Shown here: in pieces, positions 35,735-47,204 of the stretch | Position numbering within the stretch: position 1 is the stretch's first letter | Layout: each line of letters starts with the position of its first letter | Origin: Bacillus spongiae | GTDB lineage: Bacteria; Bacillota; Bacilli; Bacillales; Bacillaceae_K | Length of the DNA: 64,000 nucleotides | Direction: 5' to 3' | Assembly (NCBI RefSeq): GCF_037120725.1 | Contig: NZ_JBBAXC010000001.1 | Location: forward strand, 186,001-250,000 | Made by a program: the position numbers and the translations under genes | Notes under the pieces: generated by a model | What the model was told of the DNA's origin: nothing | The model's input: the letters and a program-made list of their open reading frames with translations, nothing else | Databases searched by the model: none

Positions 35735-36305
35735 TACAGTAGAACTAGTTATTAGTGCGGTTAAGCCCGAGCAATATCCAGCGGAACCACTTGCTGAATT
35801 TGCTCTTGCGGGAAGATCTAATGTAGGAAAATCTTCTTTTATTAATAAAATGATTAACCGTAAAGCGTTAGCCAGAACGTCATCAAAACCTGGAAAAACG
35901 CAAACATTGAATTTTTATAAAATTGAAGAACAACTTTATTTTGTCGATGTCCCAGGATACGGCTTTGCTAAAGTATCCAAGAAAGAACGGGAAGCATGGG
36001 GGAAAATGATTGAAACGTATTTTACATCAAGGGAACAACTTGATGCGGTTCTTTTAATTGTCGACCTCCGCCATCCACCGACAAAGGACGATGTGATGAT
36101 GTATGATTTTTTAAAGCACTATGATCTACCTTGCATTGTCATTGCAACAAAAGCAGATAAAATCCCAAAGGGAAAATGGCAAAAACATTTAAAAGTGACC
36201 AAAGAAACGTTAAACCTTGAAAAGGGTGATGAAGTCATTCTTTTTTCTGCTGAAACAGGAGAAGGAAAAGAGAAAATTTGGGGCGCGCTTAATAAATTTC
36301 GTTGA
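35724..36305 (+). CDS. ysxC: Ribosome-biogenesis GTPase YsxC/EngB
   Basis: 193 residues. TrmE-Era-EngA-EngB-type GTPase with G1 [10 protein letters not shown]2 region [11 protein letters not shown]3 DVPGYG, G4 TKAD and a G5-like FSAE. Essential for assembly of the 50S subunit in B. subtilis. ATG 35724 matches the B. subtilis start (MKV...[10 protein letters not shown]); GTG 35715 is possible but less likely. It is coupled to lonA by overlap and followed by a strong terminator. Confidence 0.96.
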   Translation: MKVNTVELVISAVKPEQYPAEPLAEFALAGRSNVGKSSFINKMINRKALARTSSKPGKTQTLNFYKIEEQLYFVDVPGYGFAKVSKKEREAWGKMIETYFTSREQLDAVLLIVDLRHPPTKDDVMMYDFLKHYDLPCIVIATKADKIPKGKWQKHLKVTKETLNLEKGDEVILFSAETGEGKEKIWGALNKFR

Positions 36306-36319
36306 ATAAGGTTGATCGT

Positions 36320-36356
36320 AAAAAGATGACTTCTGACTAGAAGTCATCTTTTTTAT
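36320..36356 (+). terminator. Terminator after ysxC
   Basis: 13-bp stem AAGATGACTTCT/AGAAGTCATCTT with a GACT loop and T run. Confidence 0.93.
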
Positions 36357-36597
36357 TTATTTTTCTCTCTTATAAAGAAAGCCTCTCTAATAAATTGCAC
36401 AATTCACACATTCCCTTTTTATATAGATGGAAAATAGAAGTTCGTTTTTTACTAGAGCATTTTAATATATACACGTATAAAGAAAAAGTAGAAGTTATTT
36501 TTATTTGTAATTTTGAGAAAAGTTTGAATCTTTGGTAAGATTAAGGTGATTAATGAATAGAGTAGATTTACATTACATTAGAAAGGAAGGGAGTAGG

Positions 36598-37380
36598 ATG
36601 AAGAATAGGATTTATGTTTTATTCGTAGTAGGATTAATAGCGATATTAAGTGCTTGTGGAAGCAAAACAACTGGTGAAGATGGTTCGGAATTAGTGAAGG
36701 ATGGAAAGTTTATTTTTGCTGCATCTGGTGAGTTTGCTCCATTTAGTGAGACAAGCGATGACGGTTCTATGACGGGATTTGATATTGATGTGGCAGAAGC
36801 AATAGCTGAGAAGCTAGAGCTAGAGCCAGAACAAAAGAAGTTTAAATTTGCAGGAATCGTTGAAGGAGTAAAGTCCGGTCGATTTGATGCAGCCGTAGCA
36901 AGTCATACTATAACAGAAGAACGTTTAGAGCAAGTAAGTTTTACATCACCGTACTACTATTCAGGACCACAGCTATTTGTTCGACCTGAAAGTGGTGTGA
37001 AAACATTAGAAGAACTCGAAGGAAAGGAAATTGCCGTGTCAAAAGGGTCGACTTATGAAGAATTCGCGGCTGAAGTGACAGATAAAATCCAGCGTTACGA
37101 CAGTGATGTGGTTGCACTTGAAGCATTAAATAAAGGAAAACATGATGCAGTTATAACAGATTTTATTACGGGGAAGGAAGCGATTGGGGCAGGGTTAGCG
37201 ATCGAAGCACGTGAATTAATCGGTCGAAGTGAGCAAGGAATTGCCGTGAATAAGAAAAATAAAGAGCTTTTAGACAAGGTAAATAAAGCGTTGGAAGAGC
37301 TTCGTGATGAGGGAACTTTAAAAGAAATCAGTGAAAAGTATTTTGGCGTAGACATTACAATAGATCCTGAAAGTGAGTAA
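36598..37380 (+). CDS. Amino-acid ABC transporter, substrate-binding lipoprotein
   Basis: 260 residues from ATG 36598 (GAAGGGAG upstream). The lipobox LSAC puts the acylated cysteine at residue 20. The type-2 periplasmic-binding fold of the polar amino-acid family shows in FIFAASGEFAPFSE, MTGFDIDVAEAIAEKL, GRFDAAVASHTITEER and YEEFAAEV. It should capture a polar amino acid or similar compound outside the membrane; the substrate cannot be read. First gene of a three-gene transporter operon inserted between ysxC and ysxD compared with B. subtilis. Confidence 0.92.
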   Translation: MKNRIYVLFVVGLIAILSACGSKTTGEDGSELVKDGKFIFAASGEFAPFSETSDDGSMTGFDIDVAEAIAEKLELEPEQKKFKFAGIVEGVKSGRFDAAVASHTITEERLEQVSFTSPYYYSGPQLFVRPESGVKTLEELEGKEIAVSKGSTYEEFAAEVTDKIQRYDSDVVALEALNKGKHDAVITDFITGKEAIGAGLAIEARELIGRSEQGIAVNKKNKELLDKVNKALEELRDEGTLKEISEKYFGVDITIDPESE

Positions 37381-37451
37381 TGTATCTAGGAGATGAATGG
37401 AGATACATTCGTCTCCTTATTTATGTCATATTTTATCGTTGGAGGGGGAGC

Positions 37452-38099
37452 ATGGAATTTATTCAAACTTTTATTGAAACATCAGACACATTTCTTATTG
37501 GACTAAAATGGACGTTTCTTCTTACGGTCGTTGCAATCTTTATCGCGTTGTTTATAGGACTGTTTTTTGCACTTCTACGAATCTCAAAAATTAAACCTTT
37601 AGTTTGGATTGCAGACTTATATATTTTTGTTGTAAGAGGTACACCGCTAATTGTTCAAATCTTTATTTTCTACTTTGGTTTAACAACTTTTAATATTAGC
37701 GATTTTTGGGCGGTCGTACTAGGACTTGCCTTTCATAATGGTGCATACATAGCAGAAATCTTTCGAGGAGCCATTCAATCGATTGATCGAGGACAAATGG
37801 AAGCTGGTCGTTCGCTTGGTATGTCAATCTCCTTAACAATGCGAAGAATTATTTTACCTCAAGCATTCCGTAGAGCCTTACCCCCATTAGGGAATCAATT
37901 TATTATTGCATTAAAGGACTCCTCTTTAGCTTCGTTTATAGGGATGTTTGAACTTTTTAGTGTTGCGACGACTTTAGGGTCAAGTAGCTTCGATTCAATG
38001 ACCTACTTATTAATTGTTTCTATCTACTATTTAGTACTCGTATTTATTCTTTCTACGGTGGTTCGAGTACTTGAGAATAAGCTAGCAGTAAGTGACTAA
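37452..38099 (+). CDS. Amino-acid ABC transporter, permease
   Basis: 215 residues from ATG 37452 (GGAGGGGGA upstream; the frame extending to 37380 lacks a site). HisM/GlnP-type inner membrane subunit with about five helices and the EAA loop EAGRSLGMSISLTMRRIILPQAFRRALPP that contacts the ATPase. Found 71 bases after the binding protein and 18 before the ATPase, so it forms the channel as a homodimer. Confidence 0.93.
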   Translation: MEFIQTFIETSDTFLIGLKWTFLLTVVAIFIALFIGLFFALLRISKIKPLVWIADLYIFVVRGTPLIVQIFIFYFGLTTFNISDFWAVVLGLAFHNGAYIAEIFRGAIQSIDRGQMEAGRSLGMSISLTMRRIILPQAFRRALPPLGNQFIIALKDSSLASFIGMFELFSVATTLGSSSFDSMTYLLIVSIYYLVLVFILSTVVRVLENKLAVSD

Positions 38100-38117
38100 T
38101 TTTTTAGGGGGGATAAG

Positions 38118-38855
38118 GTGAAAGAGAATGTTATTTTAGAAGTACAAAATTTAAATAAATCTTTTGGTGATTTACACGTATTAAAAAATATCGATTTAAC
38201 TGTAAATGAAAGTGACGTTGTTTGTCTAATAGGAGCAAGTGGTTCGGGAAAGAGTACATTGTTGCGGTGCTTAAACTTTCTCGAAAAAAAAGACAGTGGG
38301 AACATTCTGTTAGAGGGCGAGAAGATTGATGAAACATCTCATGATGTAAATGGCATTCGTGGGAAAGTAGGGATGGTATTTCAACATTTCCACCTTTTTC
38401 CACATAAGACGGTCATTGAGAATATCGTTGAAGCTCCTATGTTTGTAAAAAAACTGCCTAAGCAACAAGCAATGAATGAAGCTCGTAAGCTACTAAAAAA
38501 AGTAGGATTAGAGGATAAAGAACAGGTGTATCCTTCAAAACTTTCAGGAGGGCAAAAACAAAGGGTAGCAATTGCTCGTGCATTAGCGATGAAACCCGAT
38601 ATTATGCTATTTGATGAGCCAACTTCAGCACTAGATCCTGAGCTTGTTGGAGAAGTGTTGAATACGATGAAGGAGCTTGCAAATGAAGGAATGACAATGG
38701 TCGTTGTGACACATGAGATGGGATTTGCGAGAGAGGTTGCTGATTGGGTCGTTTATATGCATGATGGAAAAATTGTGGAAGTGGGGGAACCGGTTAAATT
38801 GTTCCATTCTCCTAAAGCAGAGCGTACGAAGTTATTTTTGGATTCGGTTTTATAA
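38118..38855 (+). CDS. Amino-acid ABC transporter, ATP-binding protein
   Basis: 245 residues from GTG 38118 with GGGGGGAT upstream. GlnQ/HisP-type ATPase: Walker [11 protein letters not shown]-loop [10 protein letters not shown], signature LSGGQKQR, Walker B IMLFDEP, H-loop VVTHEM. It powers the permease encoded just upstream. Complete. A long bidirectional terminator follows. Confidence 0.96.
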   Translation: MKENVILEVQNLNKSFGDLHVLKNIDLTVNESDVVCLIGASGSGKSTLLRCLNFLEKKDSGNILLEGEKIDETSHDVNGIRGKVGMVFQHFHLFPHKTVIENIVEAPMFVKKLPKQQAMNEARKLLKKVGLEDKEQVYPSKLSGGQKQRVAIARALAMKPDIMLFDEPTSALDPELVGEVLNTMKELANEGMTMVVVTHEMGFAREVADWVVYMHDGKIVEVGEPVKLFHSPKAERTKLFLDSVL

Positions 38856-38886
38856 ACAAGGAGGGGGAATCCCTCCTTGTTTATTT
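38852..38886. terminator. Bidirectional terminator, transporter / ysxD
   Basis: 12-bp perfect stem AAACAAGGAGGG/CCCTCCTTGTTT with A and T flanks, between converging genes. Confidence 0.92.
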
Positions 38887-39366
38887 TCGTTGAAAAAATA
38901 ATAAATATACACCGATACCGATAAAAAAGAAGGGCCAGATTTTCCATATGTAAGGAACTATGTTTTCAAGAGACTGAAGAGATTCGGTGAGTGTTTCATT
39001 AAATAATAGAATAATAGACATAACTAAAAAGAGAAGTCCGTAAAACAAACCGGTTCCTGTTTTTTGATTTTGTAATAAAAAACCTAACGAAATGATTAAA
39101 ATAAACACACCGATATGATCAGGCCAAATTTCCAATCGTTCAACGACATGAAAATGGAGACCAAATCCAGTTAAAATCACACCAGGGAATAGCGATTCAT
39201 TATGTTTACCTATATACCCTTGTAGTAAAAAAGCAATACCTATAATGACAAATAACGTAGGCCAACGAAAAAAACCAGAAAATACATCAAATTGAGTTTC
39301 TTGTAAGTAGAAAAAAAAACCAAATCCGATCAGTACTGTAGAAGAGAATATTTGTTGCTTTTTCAT
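38881..39366 (-). CDS. Membrane protein, YsxD-like (LiaI/LiaF-type helices)
   Basis: 161 residues from ATG 39366 with GGAGG upstream. It has at least five hydrophobic segments arranged in repeated short pairs (IGFGFFFYLQE, LFVIIGIAFLLQGY, VFILIISLGFLLQN, FFFIGIGVYLLFF), as in LiaI-LiaF-like membrane domains. Its place before hemA corresponds to B. subtilis ysxD, although I cannot confirm homology by sequence. Function unknown. It converges on the transporter operon and diverges from hemA. Confidence 0.7.
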   Translation of the reverse strand: MKKQQIFSSTVLIGFGFFFYLQETQFDVFSGFFRWPTLFVIIGIAFLLQGYIGKHNESLFPGVILTGFGLHFHVVERLEIWPDHIGVFILIISLGFLLQNQKTGTGLFYGLLFLVMSIILLFNETLTESLQSLENIVPYIWKIWPFFFIGIGVYLLFFQRK

Positions 39367-39558
39367 CAGTTCCTCCATCTATCCGTTATGATACTTGAAT
39401 ATTTTACTTAGTTTTGTTACTCTGATTTAGGTGAGCATTTATAGAATATATTCATATTTATCGTATCATAGGATTCACTATCTGTTCACATTTTTTGAAA
39501 AATATTATTGTACAAGCATGATATACTAACAGTATTGACTTAGGGGGTGAATTTCTAC

Positions 39559-40896
39559 ATGCATACAATTGTTGTCGGTTTAAATTATAAAACAGCACCT
39601 GTCGAAATTCGCGAACGTCTATCTTTTAATGAAGCTGACTTAGCTAATGCTATGCTTGCTTTAAATAAAAAGAAGAGCTTATTAGAAAATGTAATTGTAT
39701 CAACTTGCAACCGGACTGAGGTGTATGCAGTAGTTGATCAACTCCATACGGGACGTTATTATATAAAAGAGTTTCTTTCTGATTGGTTCAATATTGATAA
39801 AAGTGAATTTTCGCCTTTTTTATTTATATATGAAGGAGAAGGGGCCGTTGAACACCTTTTTAAAGTAACATGTGGCCTTAATTCAATGGTCCTAGGTGAA
39901 ACACAGATTCTTGGTCAAATTCGAAATAGTTTCCTATTAGCGCAAGATGCTCAAGCGACAGGAACTGTTTTTAACCAATTATTTAAACAATCGCTTACTT
40001 TAGCGAAAAAGGCTCATTCTAAGACGGATATAGGGGCGAATGCGGTTAGCGTGAGCTATGCAGCGGTTGAGCTATCAAAAAAAGTATTTGGTTCCTTACA
40101 TTCCAAGAAGGTTCTCATTCTAGGTGCGGGGAAAATGGGAGAGTTAGCCATTGAAAACCTGCAAGGATCTGGTGTAAAAGATGTTACCGTAATCAACCGT
40201 ACGTACGAAAAAGCAGTCGCGCTTGCTTCTCGCTTCAACGGAAAAGCAAAAAGACTTCAAGAATTGCAATGTGCTTTAATAGAAGCTGATATTTTGATTA
40301 GTTCAACGGGTGCAAAGGATTTTGTCATTAATAAAGATTTAATGGCAGGGGTCGTTCGCTTACGGAAAGGCCGTCCACTATTTTTAATTGATATCGCGGT
40401 ACCTCGTGATATTGACCCGACAATTGCTGATATCGAGAGCATGTTCCTCTATGATATTGACGATCTAGAGGGGATTGTTCAAGCCAACCTTGCTCAACGC
40501 CAAAAGGCAGCAGAGCAAATTTACTTGTTGATTGAAGAAGAAATCATCGGTTTTAATGAATGGTTAAAAATGTTAGGGGTTGTTCCTGTAATCTCTGCAC
40601 TTCGTGAGAAGGCACTTACCATTCAGGCAGAAACAATGAATAGCATTGATCGTAAGCTACCACATTTAACAGAACGAGAGCGAAAGGTGCTAAACAAGCA
40701 TACAAAATCGATTATTAACCAAATGATGAAGGATCCTATTCTTCAAGTGAAGGAATTAGCAGTAGAAAAGGATGCGAAAGAAAAATTAGCATTATTTATG
40801 AAAATTTTTAACATCGAGGAACAAGTCCAGCAAACGGAAATAGCAGAAAAGAAGCCATCTGCGGTTCTTCAACCACAGTCTTCTTTTCAGTCATAA
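39559..40896 (+). CDS. hemA: Glutamyl-tRNA reductase
   Basis: 445 residues from ATG 39559 (AGGGGGTGA nine bases before). Converts Glu-tRNA to glutamate-1-semialdehyde, the first step of tetrapyrrole synthesis by the C5 route. Catalytic Cys50 in [13 protein letters not shown]-binding motif LGAGKMGE, dimerisation helices after residue 330. In Bacillus the enzyme is limited by HemX. First gene of hemA-hemX-hemC-hemD-hemB-hemL. Confidence 0.97.
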   Translation: MHTIVVGLNYKTAPVEIRERLSFNEADLANAMLALNKKKSLLENVIVSTCNRTEVYAVVDQLHTGRYYIKEFLSDWFNIDKSEFSPFLFIYEGEGAVEHLFKVTCGLNSMVLGETQILGQIRNSFLLAQDAQATGTVFNQLFKQSLTLAKKAHSKTDIGANAVSVSYAAVELSKKVFGSLHSKKVLILGAGKMGELAIENLQGSGVKDVTVINRTYEKAVALASRFNGKAKRLQELQCALIEADILISSTGAKDFVINKDLMAGVVRLRKGRPLFLIDIAVPRDIDPTIADIESMFLYDIDDLEGIVQANLAQRQKAAEQIYLLIEEEIIGFNEWLKMLGVVPVISALREKALTIQAETMNSIDRKLPHLTERERKVLNKHTKSIINQMMKDPILQVKELAVEKDAKEKLALFMKIFNIEEQVQQTEIAEKKPSAVLQPQSSFQS

Positions 40897-40912
40897 GTGA
40901 GGATTTGTTAAC

Positions 40913-41743
40913 ATGTTTGAATACATGATGACAAGGCTACATGAATTAATGGTTGTTCTGTATGCTTTAAGTATATTGTTATATTTTATTGACTTTCTTC
41001 ACAAAAACCAGAAGGCGAATCAATTTGCCTTCTGGATTCTTTCGATTGTTTGGGTGCTTCAAACAATCTTTTTATTTCTTTATATGTTTCGAACAGGACG
41101 ATTTCCTGTCCTAACTATTTTTGAAGGGTTATATTTTTATGCATGGGTTTTGTTAACTCTTTCTCTTAGTATTAATCGTCTATTACGTACCGATTTTACT
41201 GTGTTTTTTACAAATGTTTTAGGATTTAGTATCATTGCGATTCATACATTCGCTCCTGTACAAATGGAATCTGAAGCATTAGCGGAACAATTGGTTTCAG
41301 AGCTACTATTTATACATATTACCATGGCGATTCTCTCGTATGCAGCGTTTACTCTTTCCTTTGTCTTTTCTTTATTATTTTTGCTTCAGCATAAATTATT
41401 AAAAGAGAAGAAGTGGGGGCACAGGTTATGGCGATTAGGGAATTTATCTCAGTTAGAGAAAATGAGTTATGTATTGAATGCGATAGGGGTGCCTATGCTG
41501 TTATTAAGCTTAATTCTAGGTGTTCAATGGGCTTATATTAAGCTTCCGAATGTGATATGGTATGACCCGAAAATTATTAGTTCATTTATTTTATTAGTGG
41601 TATACAGTGTTTTCTTATTTTTGCGTGTGCGAAAGGGTATGTACGGAAAATCTTTAGCAATTTTAAATACAGCCGCTTTTTTAATTGTATTAATTAATTT
41701 CTTTTTAGTAAGTCGATTATCGACATTTCATTTTTGGTACTAA
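40913..41743 (+). CDS. hemX: HemX, membrane regulator of HemA level
   Basis: 276 residues with eight predicted membrane helices and the cytochrome c-assembly-like fold ([68 protein letters not shown]). In B. subtilis HemX keeps HemA abundance low. It lies 16 bases after hemA. The stop is followed by the hemC ribosome site. Confidence 0.93.
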   Translation: MFEYMMTRLHELMVVLYALSILLYFIDFLHKNQKANQFAFWILSIVWVLQTIFLFLYMFRTGRFPVLTIFEGLYFYAWVLLTLSLSINRLLRTDFTVFFTNVLGFSIIAIHTFAPVQMESEALAEQLVSELLFIHITMAILSYAAFTLSFVFSLLFLLQHKLLKEKKWGHRLWRLGNLSQLEKMSYVLNAIGVPMLLLSLILGVQWAYIKLPNVIWYDPKIISSFILLVVYSVFLFLRVRKGMYGKSLAILNTAAFLIVLINFFLVSRLSTFHFWY

Positions 41744-41757
41744 TGAAGGAGGACGTC

Positions 41758-42693
41758 ATGAGAAAAATTGTAGTAGGCTCCCGTAGAAGTAAACTAGCAT
41801 TAACCCAAACCAAATGGGTAATTGAACAACTGAAGAATCTAGGTGGTCCATTTGAATTTGAGATTAAAGAAATTGTTACAAAAGGGGACCGTATATTAGA
41901 TGTCACCCTCTCAAAAGTGGGAGGGAAAGGCTTATTTGTTAAAGAAATTGAACAAGCCATGATTGACAAGGATATTGATATGGCTGTTCACAGCATGAAA
42001 GATATGCCTGCTGAATTGCCAACGGGGTTGACAATTGGATGTATACCACCTCGAGAAGATCATCGGGATGCCATCATCTCTAAAAATCATGTAGCACTAA
42101 GCGATTTGCCAAAAGGGGCTGTTATTGGAACAAGTTCCCTTCGCCGAGGCGCTCAATTACTAGCATTTCGACCTGATTTAGAGATTAAATGGATTCGAGG
42201 AAATATCGATACGAGAATAGCGAAATTAGAGACAGGTGAATATGATGCTATTATTTTAGCAGCTGCTGGATTGTCTCGAATGGGCTGGACGTCCGAAGTT
42301 GTTACAGAATTCCTTTCTACTGATATTTGCTTGCCAGCAGTGGGTCAAGGAGCTTTAGCAATAGAATGTCGTGAAGATGACACGGAATTACTTAGTTTAT
42401 TTGATCAATTTACTTCAGAAAACGCAAAACTATCAGTTGAAGCTGAACGCGCTTTTCTTCGAAAAATGGAAGGTGGCTGTCAAGTGCCAATCGCGGGATT
42501 TGCGACTATTTTAGAAGACGAGACCCTTTCCTTTACAGGTCTAGTGGCTTCCCCAGATGGGAAAAAAATATATAAAGAAATACAAACAGGGAAAGATCCA
42601 GTTGCGTTAGGTGAGCAGGTTGCAGCTGTTTTAAGTGAGCAAGGTGCCAAACAATTGATTGAGCAGGTGAAAGAGGAGCTTGATCAATCATGA
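41758..42693 (+). CDS. hemC: Porphobilinogen deaminase (hydroxymethylbilane synthase)
   Basis: 311 residues from ATG 41758 (GAAGGAGG upstream). Polymerises four porphobilinogens to hydroxymethylbilane. The start motif [14 protein letters not shown], catalytic Asp in HSMKDMP, arginines in SSLRRGAQL, and Cys241 (GGCQVPIA), which carries the dipyrromethane cofactor, are all present. It overlaps hemD by ATGA. Confidence 0.97.
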   Translation: MRKIVVGSRRSKLALTQTKWVIEQLKNLGGPFEFEIKEIVTKGDRILDVTLSKVGGKGLFVKEIEQAMIDKDIDMAVHSMKDMPAELPTGLTIGCIPPREDHRDAIISKNHVALSDLPKGAVIGTSSLRRGAQLLAFRPDLEIKWIRGNIDTRIAKLETGEYDAIILAAAGLSRMGWTSEVVTEFLSTDICLPAVGQGALAIECREDDTELLSLFDQFTSENAKLSVEAERAFLRKMEGGCQVPIAGFATILEDETLSFTGLVASPDGKKIYKEIQTGKDPVALGEQVAAVLSEQGAKQLIEQVKEELDQS

Positions 42694-43466
42694 CTTCCTC
42701 TTTACCCTTAAGTGGTAGAGACATTTTGATTACAAGAAGTGTTGAGCAATCTGTTTCCTTCGCCCAATATATTGAAAAGCAAGGGGGGATTGCACATGCA
42801 GTCCCCCTACTTGCTTTTCGTTCGAATAGAGATAGAAAAGAAAAAGTGACGATGGACCACATATTCCAATATGACTGGATGATTTTCACAAGTAAGAATG
42901 CTGTTGATTATTTTCAACAAACGCTTAGCCATTATTCTCTTTCTTTATCTAATTTACAAGCGAAAGTAGGTGCTGTTGGTAGCAAAACAGCAAGCTACTT
43001 ACAGAGCAAGGGGATAAAGGTCGATTTTTGCCCGCAAAATTTTACAGCAGAAGATTTTGCCTATGAATTTGTACAACGTAATATGAAGCCAAATAAAGTA
43101 TTAATTCCAAAAGGGTCTTTAGCAGGTCAAAGTATTCAAACCATTTTTCATGCACATCACATTTGTTGTGATGAGTTAATTGTGTATTGTACGTATACAC
43201 CTGAGAATTCATTAGATGAGCTTCAGCATTTATTAACAAGCAAGAAGATTGATGCGATAACGTTTACAAGCTCTTCCGCCGTTCGTTTTTTTATGAAGGC
43301 ACTCCAAAAACGTGGCTTAAGTATCCCAGAAACAGTTTACGCATGTATTGGTCCAAAGACAAAAGCGACAGCTGAAAGCTTAGGCTTAGTTGTGCAAATT
43401 TCTCCAAACATCTATACAATAGAAGAGATGATGAAAGCACTCGTAAATTATTATCAACATACATAG
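42690..43466 (+). CDS. hemD: Uroporphyrinogen-III synthase
   Basis: 258 residues. Closes hydroxymethylbilane with D-ring inversion to uroporphyrinogen III. The family is poorly conserved; seen here are [17 protein letters not shown] near 70, [18 protein letters not shown] and [10 protein letters not shown], in the typical two-lobed order. ATG 42690 overlaps the hemC stop. Identification also rests on operon position. Confidence 0.93.
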   Translation: MTSSLPLSGRDILITRSVEQSVSFAQYIEKQGGIAHAVPLLAFRSNRDRKEKVTMDHIFQYDWMIFTSKNAVDYFQQTLSHYSLSLSNLQAKVGAVGSKTASYLQSKGIKVDFCPQNFTAEDFAYEFVQRNMKPNKVLIPKGSLAGQSIQTIFHAHHICCDELIVYCTYTPENSLDELQHLLTSKKIDAITFTSSSAVRFFMKALQKRGLSIPETVYACIGPKTKATAESLGLVVQISPNIYTIEEMMKALVNYYQHT

Positions 43467-43479
43467 GAGGTAACAATAT

Positions 43480-44460
43480 ATGGATAACCTACAATTCCGT
43501 CGACATCGACGTTTACGAAAAAGTAATAATATGAGGGCGTTAGTGAGAGAAACTTTCTTAAGAACAGAAGATCTCATTTATCCTCTTTTTGTAGTAGAGG
43601 GGAACCATGTGAAAAATGAAGTTCCTTCCATGCCCGGAGTTTATCAAATTTCGCTAGATTATTTAGAAGCAGAGATGAAAGAAATCGTTTCATTAGGCAT
43701 TAAATCGGTCATCGTTTTCGGGGTTCCTGCTGAGAAGGATGAAGTTGGTACTCAAGCGTATCATGACCATGGAATTGTTCAAGAGGCGATTCGCGCAATA
43801 AAAAAACAATTTTCTGAACTTATTGTGGTAGCAGATACATGCCTATGTCAATACACTTCTCACGGTCATTGTGGAATTATAGAAGAGGGTCAAATACTAA
43901 ATGACCCAACCTTAAATCTCCTAGCGCAAACAGCGATTAGTCAGGCAAGGGCCGGTGCAGATATTATTGCACCAAGTAATATGATGGATGGTTTTGTTGC
44001 GGCCATTCGTAAAGGATTAGATGAAGCTGGTTTTGAAGATATTCCTATTATGTCTTATGCAGTTAAGTATGCTTCAAGTTACTATGGTCCTTTCCGAGAT
44101 GCAGCCCATAGCTCTCCTCAATTTGGTGATCGAAAAACGTATCAGATGGATCCATCTAACCGACTGGAAGCATTAAGAGAAGCGCAATCTGATGTGGAGG
44201 AGGGTGCAGATTTTCTAATCGTAAAGCCAGCACTATCATATCTAGATATTATTCGAGATGTAAAAAATGAATTTAATACACCAATCGTTGCTTATAATGT
44301 AAGCGGTGAATATTCGATGATAAAAGCAGCTGCACTAAATGGCTGGGTGGATGAAAAATCTCTCGTTTTAGAGAAGCTAACCAGTATGAAAAGGGCTGGT
44401 GCTGACCTTATTATTACTTATGCAGCAAAGGATGCAGCAAGATGGTTACGAGAAGAATGA
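43480..44460 (+). CDS. hemB: Delta-aminolevulinic acid dehydratase (porphobilinogen synthase)
   Basis: 326 residues. Joins two 5-aminolevulinates. Zinc-site cysteines in [15 protein letters not shown]. Schiff-base lysines in [17 protein letters not shown] and [18 protein letters not shown] stands 8-9 bases before ATG 43480. Confidence 0.97.
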   Translation: MDNLQFRRHRRLRKSNNMRALVRETFLRTEDLIYPLFVVEGNHVKNEVPSMPGVYQISLDYLEAEMKEIVSLGIKSVIVFGVPAEKDEVGTQAYHDHGIVQEAIRAIKKQFSELIVVADTCLCQYTSHGHCGIIEEGQILNDPTLNLLAQTAISQARAGADIIAPSNMMDGFVAAIRKGLDEAGFEDIPIMSYAVKYASSYYGPFRDAAHSSPQFGDRKTYQMDPSNRLEALREAQSDVEEGADFLIVKPALSYLDIIRDVKNEFNTPIVAYNVSGEYSMIKAAALNGWVDEKSLVLEKLTSMKRAGADLIITYAAKDAARWLREE

Positions 44461-44496
44461 GCTACTAATTCATACTGATTGACTGGAGGAAATAAA

Positions 44497-45786
44497 ATGC
44501 GTCAATATTCAAATTCAAAAGAAGCTTTTAAAGAAGCGATAGGTTTAATGCCAGGTGGAGTGAATAGTCCGGTTCGAGCATTTAAATCGGTTGAAATGGA
44601 TCCGATTTTTATGGAACGAGGAAAAGGAAGTAAAATTTATGACATTGATGGCAATGAATATATCGATTATGTGTTGTCTTGGGGTCCACTCATTTTAGGT
44701 CACACGAATGAGAGAGTTGTCAATGGACTGAAAAAAGTTGCTGAGAGCGGGACGAGTTTTGGTGCTCCTACAGTAGTTGAAAATAAATTAGCCCAACTTG
44801 TGATTGAAAGAGTGCCCTCAATTGAGGTTGTACGAATGGTATCCTCTGGAACAGAGGCAACGATGAGTGCTTTGCGTCTAGCAAGAGGTTACACTGGAAG
44901 AAATAAAATTATTAAATTTGAAGGGTGCTATCATGGTCATGGTGATTCCCTATTAATTAAAGCAGGATCAGGGGTGGCGACCTTAGGGTTACCAGATAGT
45001 CCAGGGGTACCTGAAGGAGTGGCTTCAAATACTATTACCGTACCTTATAATGATTTAGAAAGCATAAAGTATGCCTTTGAACAGTTTGGTGAGGATATTG
45101 CAGGAGTAATCGTCGAACCAGTAGCTGGAAATATGGGGGTTGTACCTCCAAAGCCTGGTTTTTTACAAGGGTTAAGGGAGCTTACAACGAAGAATGGTGC
45201 TTTATTAATCTTTGATGAAGTGATGACAGGTTTTCGTGTAGACTATGGCTGTGCTCAAGGTTTCTATGGTGTCACTCCAGACATTACCTGCCTAGGAAAA
45301 GTAATTGGTGGAGGTTTACCAGTTGGTGCGTATGGCGGAAAAGCTGAAATTATGGAGCAGATAGCTCCAAGCGGACCAATATACCAAGCGGGTACTTTAT
45401 CTGGGAATCCGTTAGCGATGACAGCAGGATATGAAACCTTAATTCAATTAACACCGGATTCCTATAAGGAATTTACTCGAAAAGCAGACTTGCTTGAGAA
45501 AGGATTGCATGATGCAGCAGATAAATATGAAATTCCTCACACGATAAATCGTGCAGGATCAATGATTGGTATTTTCTTTACTAACAATGAAGTGGACAAT
45601 TATGAAAAAGCAAAAACGTCTGATTTAGAGCTGTTTGCCAAGTATTATCGTGAAATGGCATTAAACGGTGTCTTTCTACCACCATCTCAATTTGAAGGCT
45701 TGTTTTTATCAACTGCTCATACTGATGATGATATTGCTCAAACCATTAATGCTGCAGAACAAGCATTTAAAACGATTCGTGGATAA
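44497..45786 (+). CDS. hemL: Glutamate-1-semialdehyde 2,1-aminomutase
   Basis: 429 residues from ATG 44497 (GGAGG eight bases before; the earlier in-frame ATG 44479 lacks a site). PLP enzyme making 5-aminolevulinate. PLP motifs: [25 protein letters not shown], and the cofactor lysine in [13 protein letters not shown]. Last gene of the hem operon, followed by a perfect terminator. Confidence 0.97.
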   Translation: MRQYSNSKEAFKEAIGLMPGGVNSPVRAFKSVEMDPIFMERGKGSKIYDIDGNEYIDYVLSWGPLILGHTNERVVNGLKKVAESGTSFGAPTVVENKLAQLVIERVPSIEVVRMVSSGTEATMSALRLARGYTGRNKIIKFEGCYHGHGDSLLIKAGSGVATLGLPDSPGVPEGVASNTITVPYNDLESIKYAFEQFGEDIAGVIVEPVAGNMGVVPPKPGFLQGLRELTTKNGALLIFDEVMTGFRVDYGCAQGFYGVTPDITCLGKVIGGGLPVGAYGGKAEIMEQIAPSGPIYQAGTLSGNPLAMTAGYETLIQLTPDSYKEFTRKADLLEKGLHDAADKYEIPHTINRAGSMIGIFFTNNEVDNYEKAKTSDLELFAKYYREMALNGVFLPPSQFEGLFLSTAHTDDDIAQTINAAEQAFKTIRG

Positions 45787-45818
45787 GTTTTCTCCCCATC
45801 GTTGATAAACAATGTATT

Positions 45819-45858
45819 AAAAAATCCCTATTCATTACGAATGAATAGGGATTTTCTT
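45819..45858 (+). terminator. Terminator of hem operon
   Basis: 15-bp stem AATCCCTATTCATT/AATGAATAGGGATT with a 3-base loop. Confidence 0.93.
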
Positions 45859-45880
45859 TCCTTTCAGCATAAACAGTATC

Positions 45881-45907
45881 ATATTCGTAGTTTTTCTTTC
45901 ATAAAGT
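45881..45907 (+). promoter_or_regulatory. Candidate sigma-E promoter of spoVID
   Basis: ATATT at 45881, a 14-base spacer and CATAAAGT at 45900 fit the sigma-E pattern (ATA ... CATAnAnT). Transcription would start near 45914, before GTG 45951. spoVID is sigma-E dependent in B. subtilis. Confidence 0.65.
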
Positions 45908-45950
45908 GATAGTGATATACCAGGGGTGTGATTTGAAAGGAGGATTATTG

Positions 45951-47114
45951 GTGATACAAGGACAGCCATCTTGCTTAAGGTTCTCATTAGAGGAATCCGT
46001 TTGGTTTAAAAGAGGACAGGAAGTGGAAGAACTACGATCTATTTCTTTAGACCCTCATATTACGCTTCAAGAGCAAGAACAATACGTTTTAATTCGTGGA
46101 CATCTAGAGTTAACAGGAGAATATATTGGTGGAGATTTTAATGGTGATGCTACGGATGAAGATTGGTCAGAAGAAAAAAAATATGGAAAGCTCGTTTCAA
46201 TCGTGGAGAGAAATAGTCAAGGTGAGTGTGAATTTTCTCATCGTTTTCCAGTTGATATAACCATTCCTAAAAACCGAATTACAAACCTAGATTCTATCGA
46301 CGTATTTGTAGATTCTTTTGATTACGTTGTGCCAGAAAACGCGTGTTTAAAAATAACAGCAGATTTAACGATTTCTGGAATTGATAGCGAATTACCTGAG
46401 GAAGCCATGGACATTACAGAAGAAAAAGTATTCGAACCTCTTACTCGAGGGGTTGCGGTTGAAGACGAAGTCCAAATTGAAATGGAAGACCTAGAGGAAG
46501 AAGTAGAAATAAAACTAGAGAATTCACCGGATAATACCGTAGCACAAGAAGGTGATTATCAACCATTTTATTTAGAGGCTAGGCAGGAAAAACAACAAGA
46601 ACAAGATGAAGAGGTCCCTGTAAGTGTTCAATTTGAACAGAAAGATTCACCACCAGTTTTTCATTATGAGGAGCAAAGAGAGGAATAAAGAGAGGAACAG
46701 TCACCGTTTACGAATGTGTTTGGCATTCAAGATAAGGAGGAATCCTCAAGTTCAAGTAGTTCTCATGCTGATCCAATATATATTGAAGATGAAGAGTCTT
46801 CTCCTTCATCGGCCTTAATGGAATTTGAAGAGAGTGAGGAAGAAAGCAGTGTAGTTGAGCAGGTAGAAAAAAAGAAGAAAAAGAAAGATGGATATGAATC
46901 AATATCGTTAACAGATTTCTTTGCACGTAAAGATGAAGGGCCTTCCGCTAAACTAAAGGTGTGTATTGTTCAAGAAGGAGATACATTGGATTGTTTGGCT
47001 GAGAAATATGAAATAAGTGTACAGCAATTATTGAGGGTAAATAGTCTAGAAATTACACAAGATGTATATGAAGGGCAAGTGTTATATATCCCTCATGAGC
47101 CTGCATATAAATAA
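45951..47114 (+). pseudogene. spoVID: SpoVID spore-coat morphogenetic protein, split by an in-frame stop
   Basis: GTG 45951 lies seven bases after AAAGGAGG. The N-terminal domain (RFSLEESVWFKRGQEVEEL, SISLDPHI, LELTGEY, FPVDITIPKNRI) matches SpoVID; an acidic low-complexity middle and a C-terminal LysM domain (KVCIVQEGDTLDCLAEKYEISVQQLLRVN, GQVLYIP) follow. In B. subtilis SpoVID drives coat encasement. At 46686 a TAA interrupts an otherwise continuous frame: the local sequence is a QREE repeat and TAA stands where CAA is expected. Downstream in-frame GTG 46716 has GAGAGGAA-like sequence about 20 bases upstream. Either a nonsense mutation, a read-through, or a sequencing error. Confidence 0.85.
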
Positions 47115-47204
47115 ACAGCTTACTATTGGGAGCAGGGGGAAACCTTGCTCTTCCTTTATTTCAATCACTCTAATAATATTGGATACTATAAAGAGGGTGG
47201 TGTC

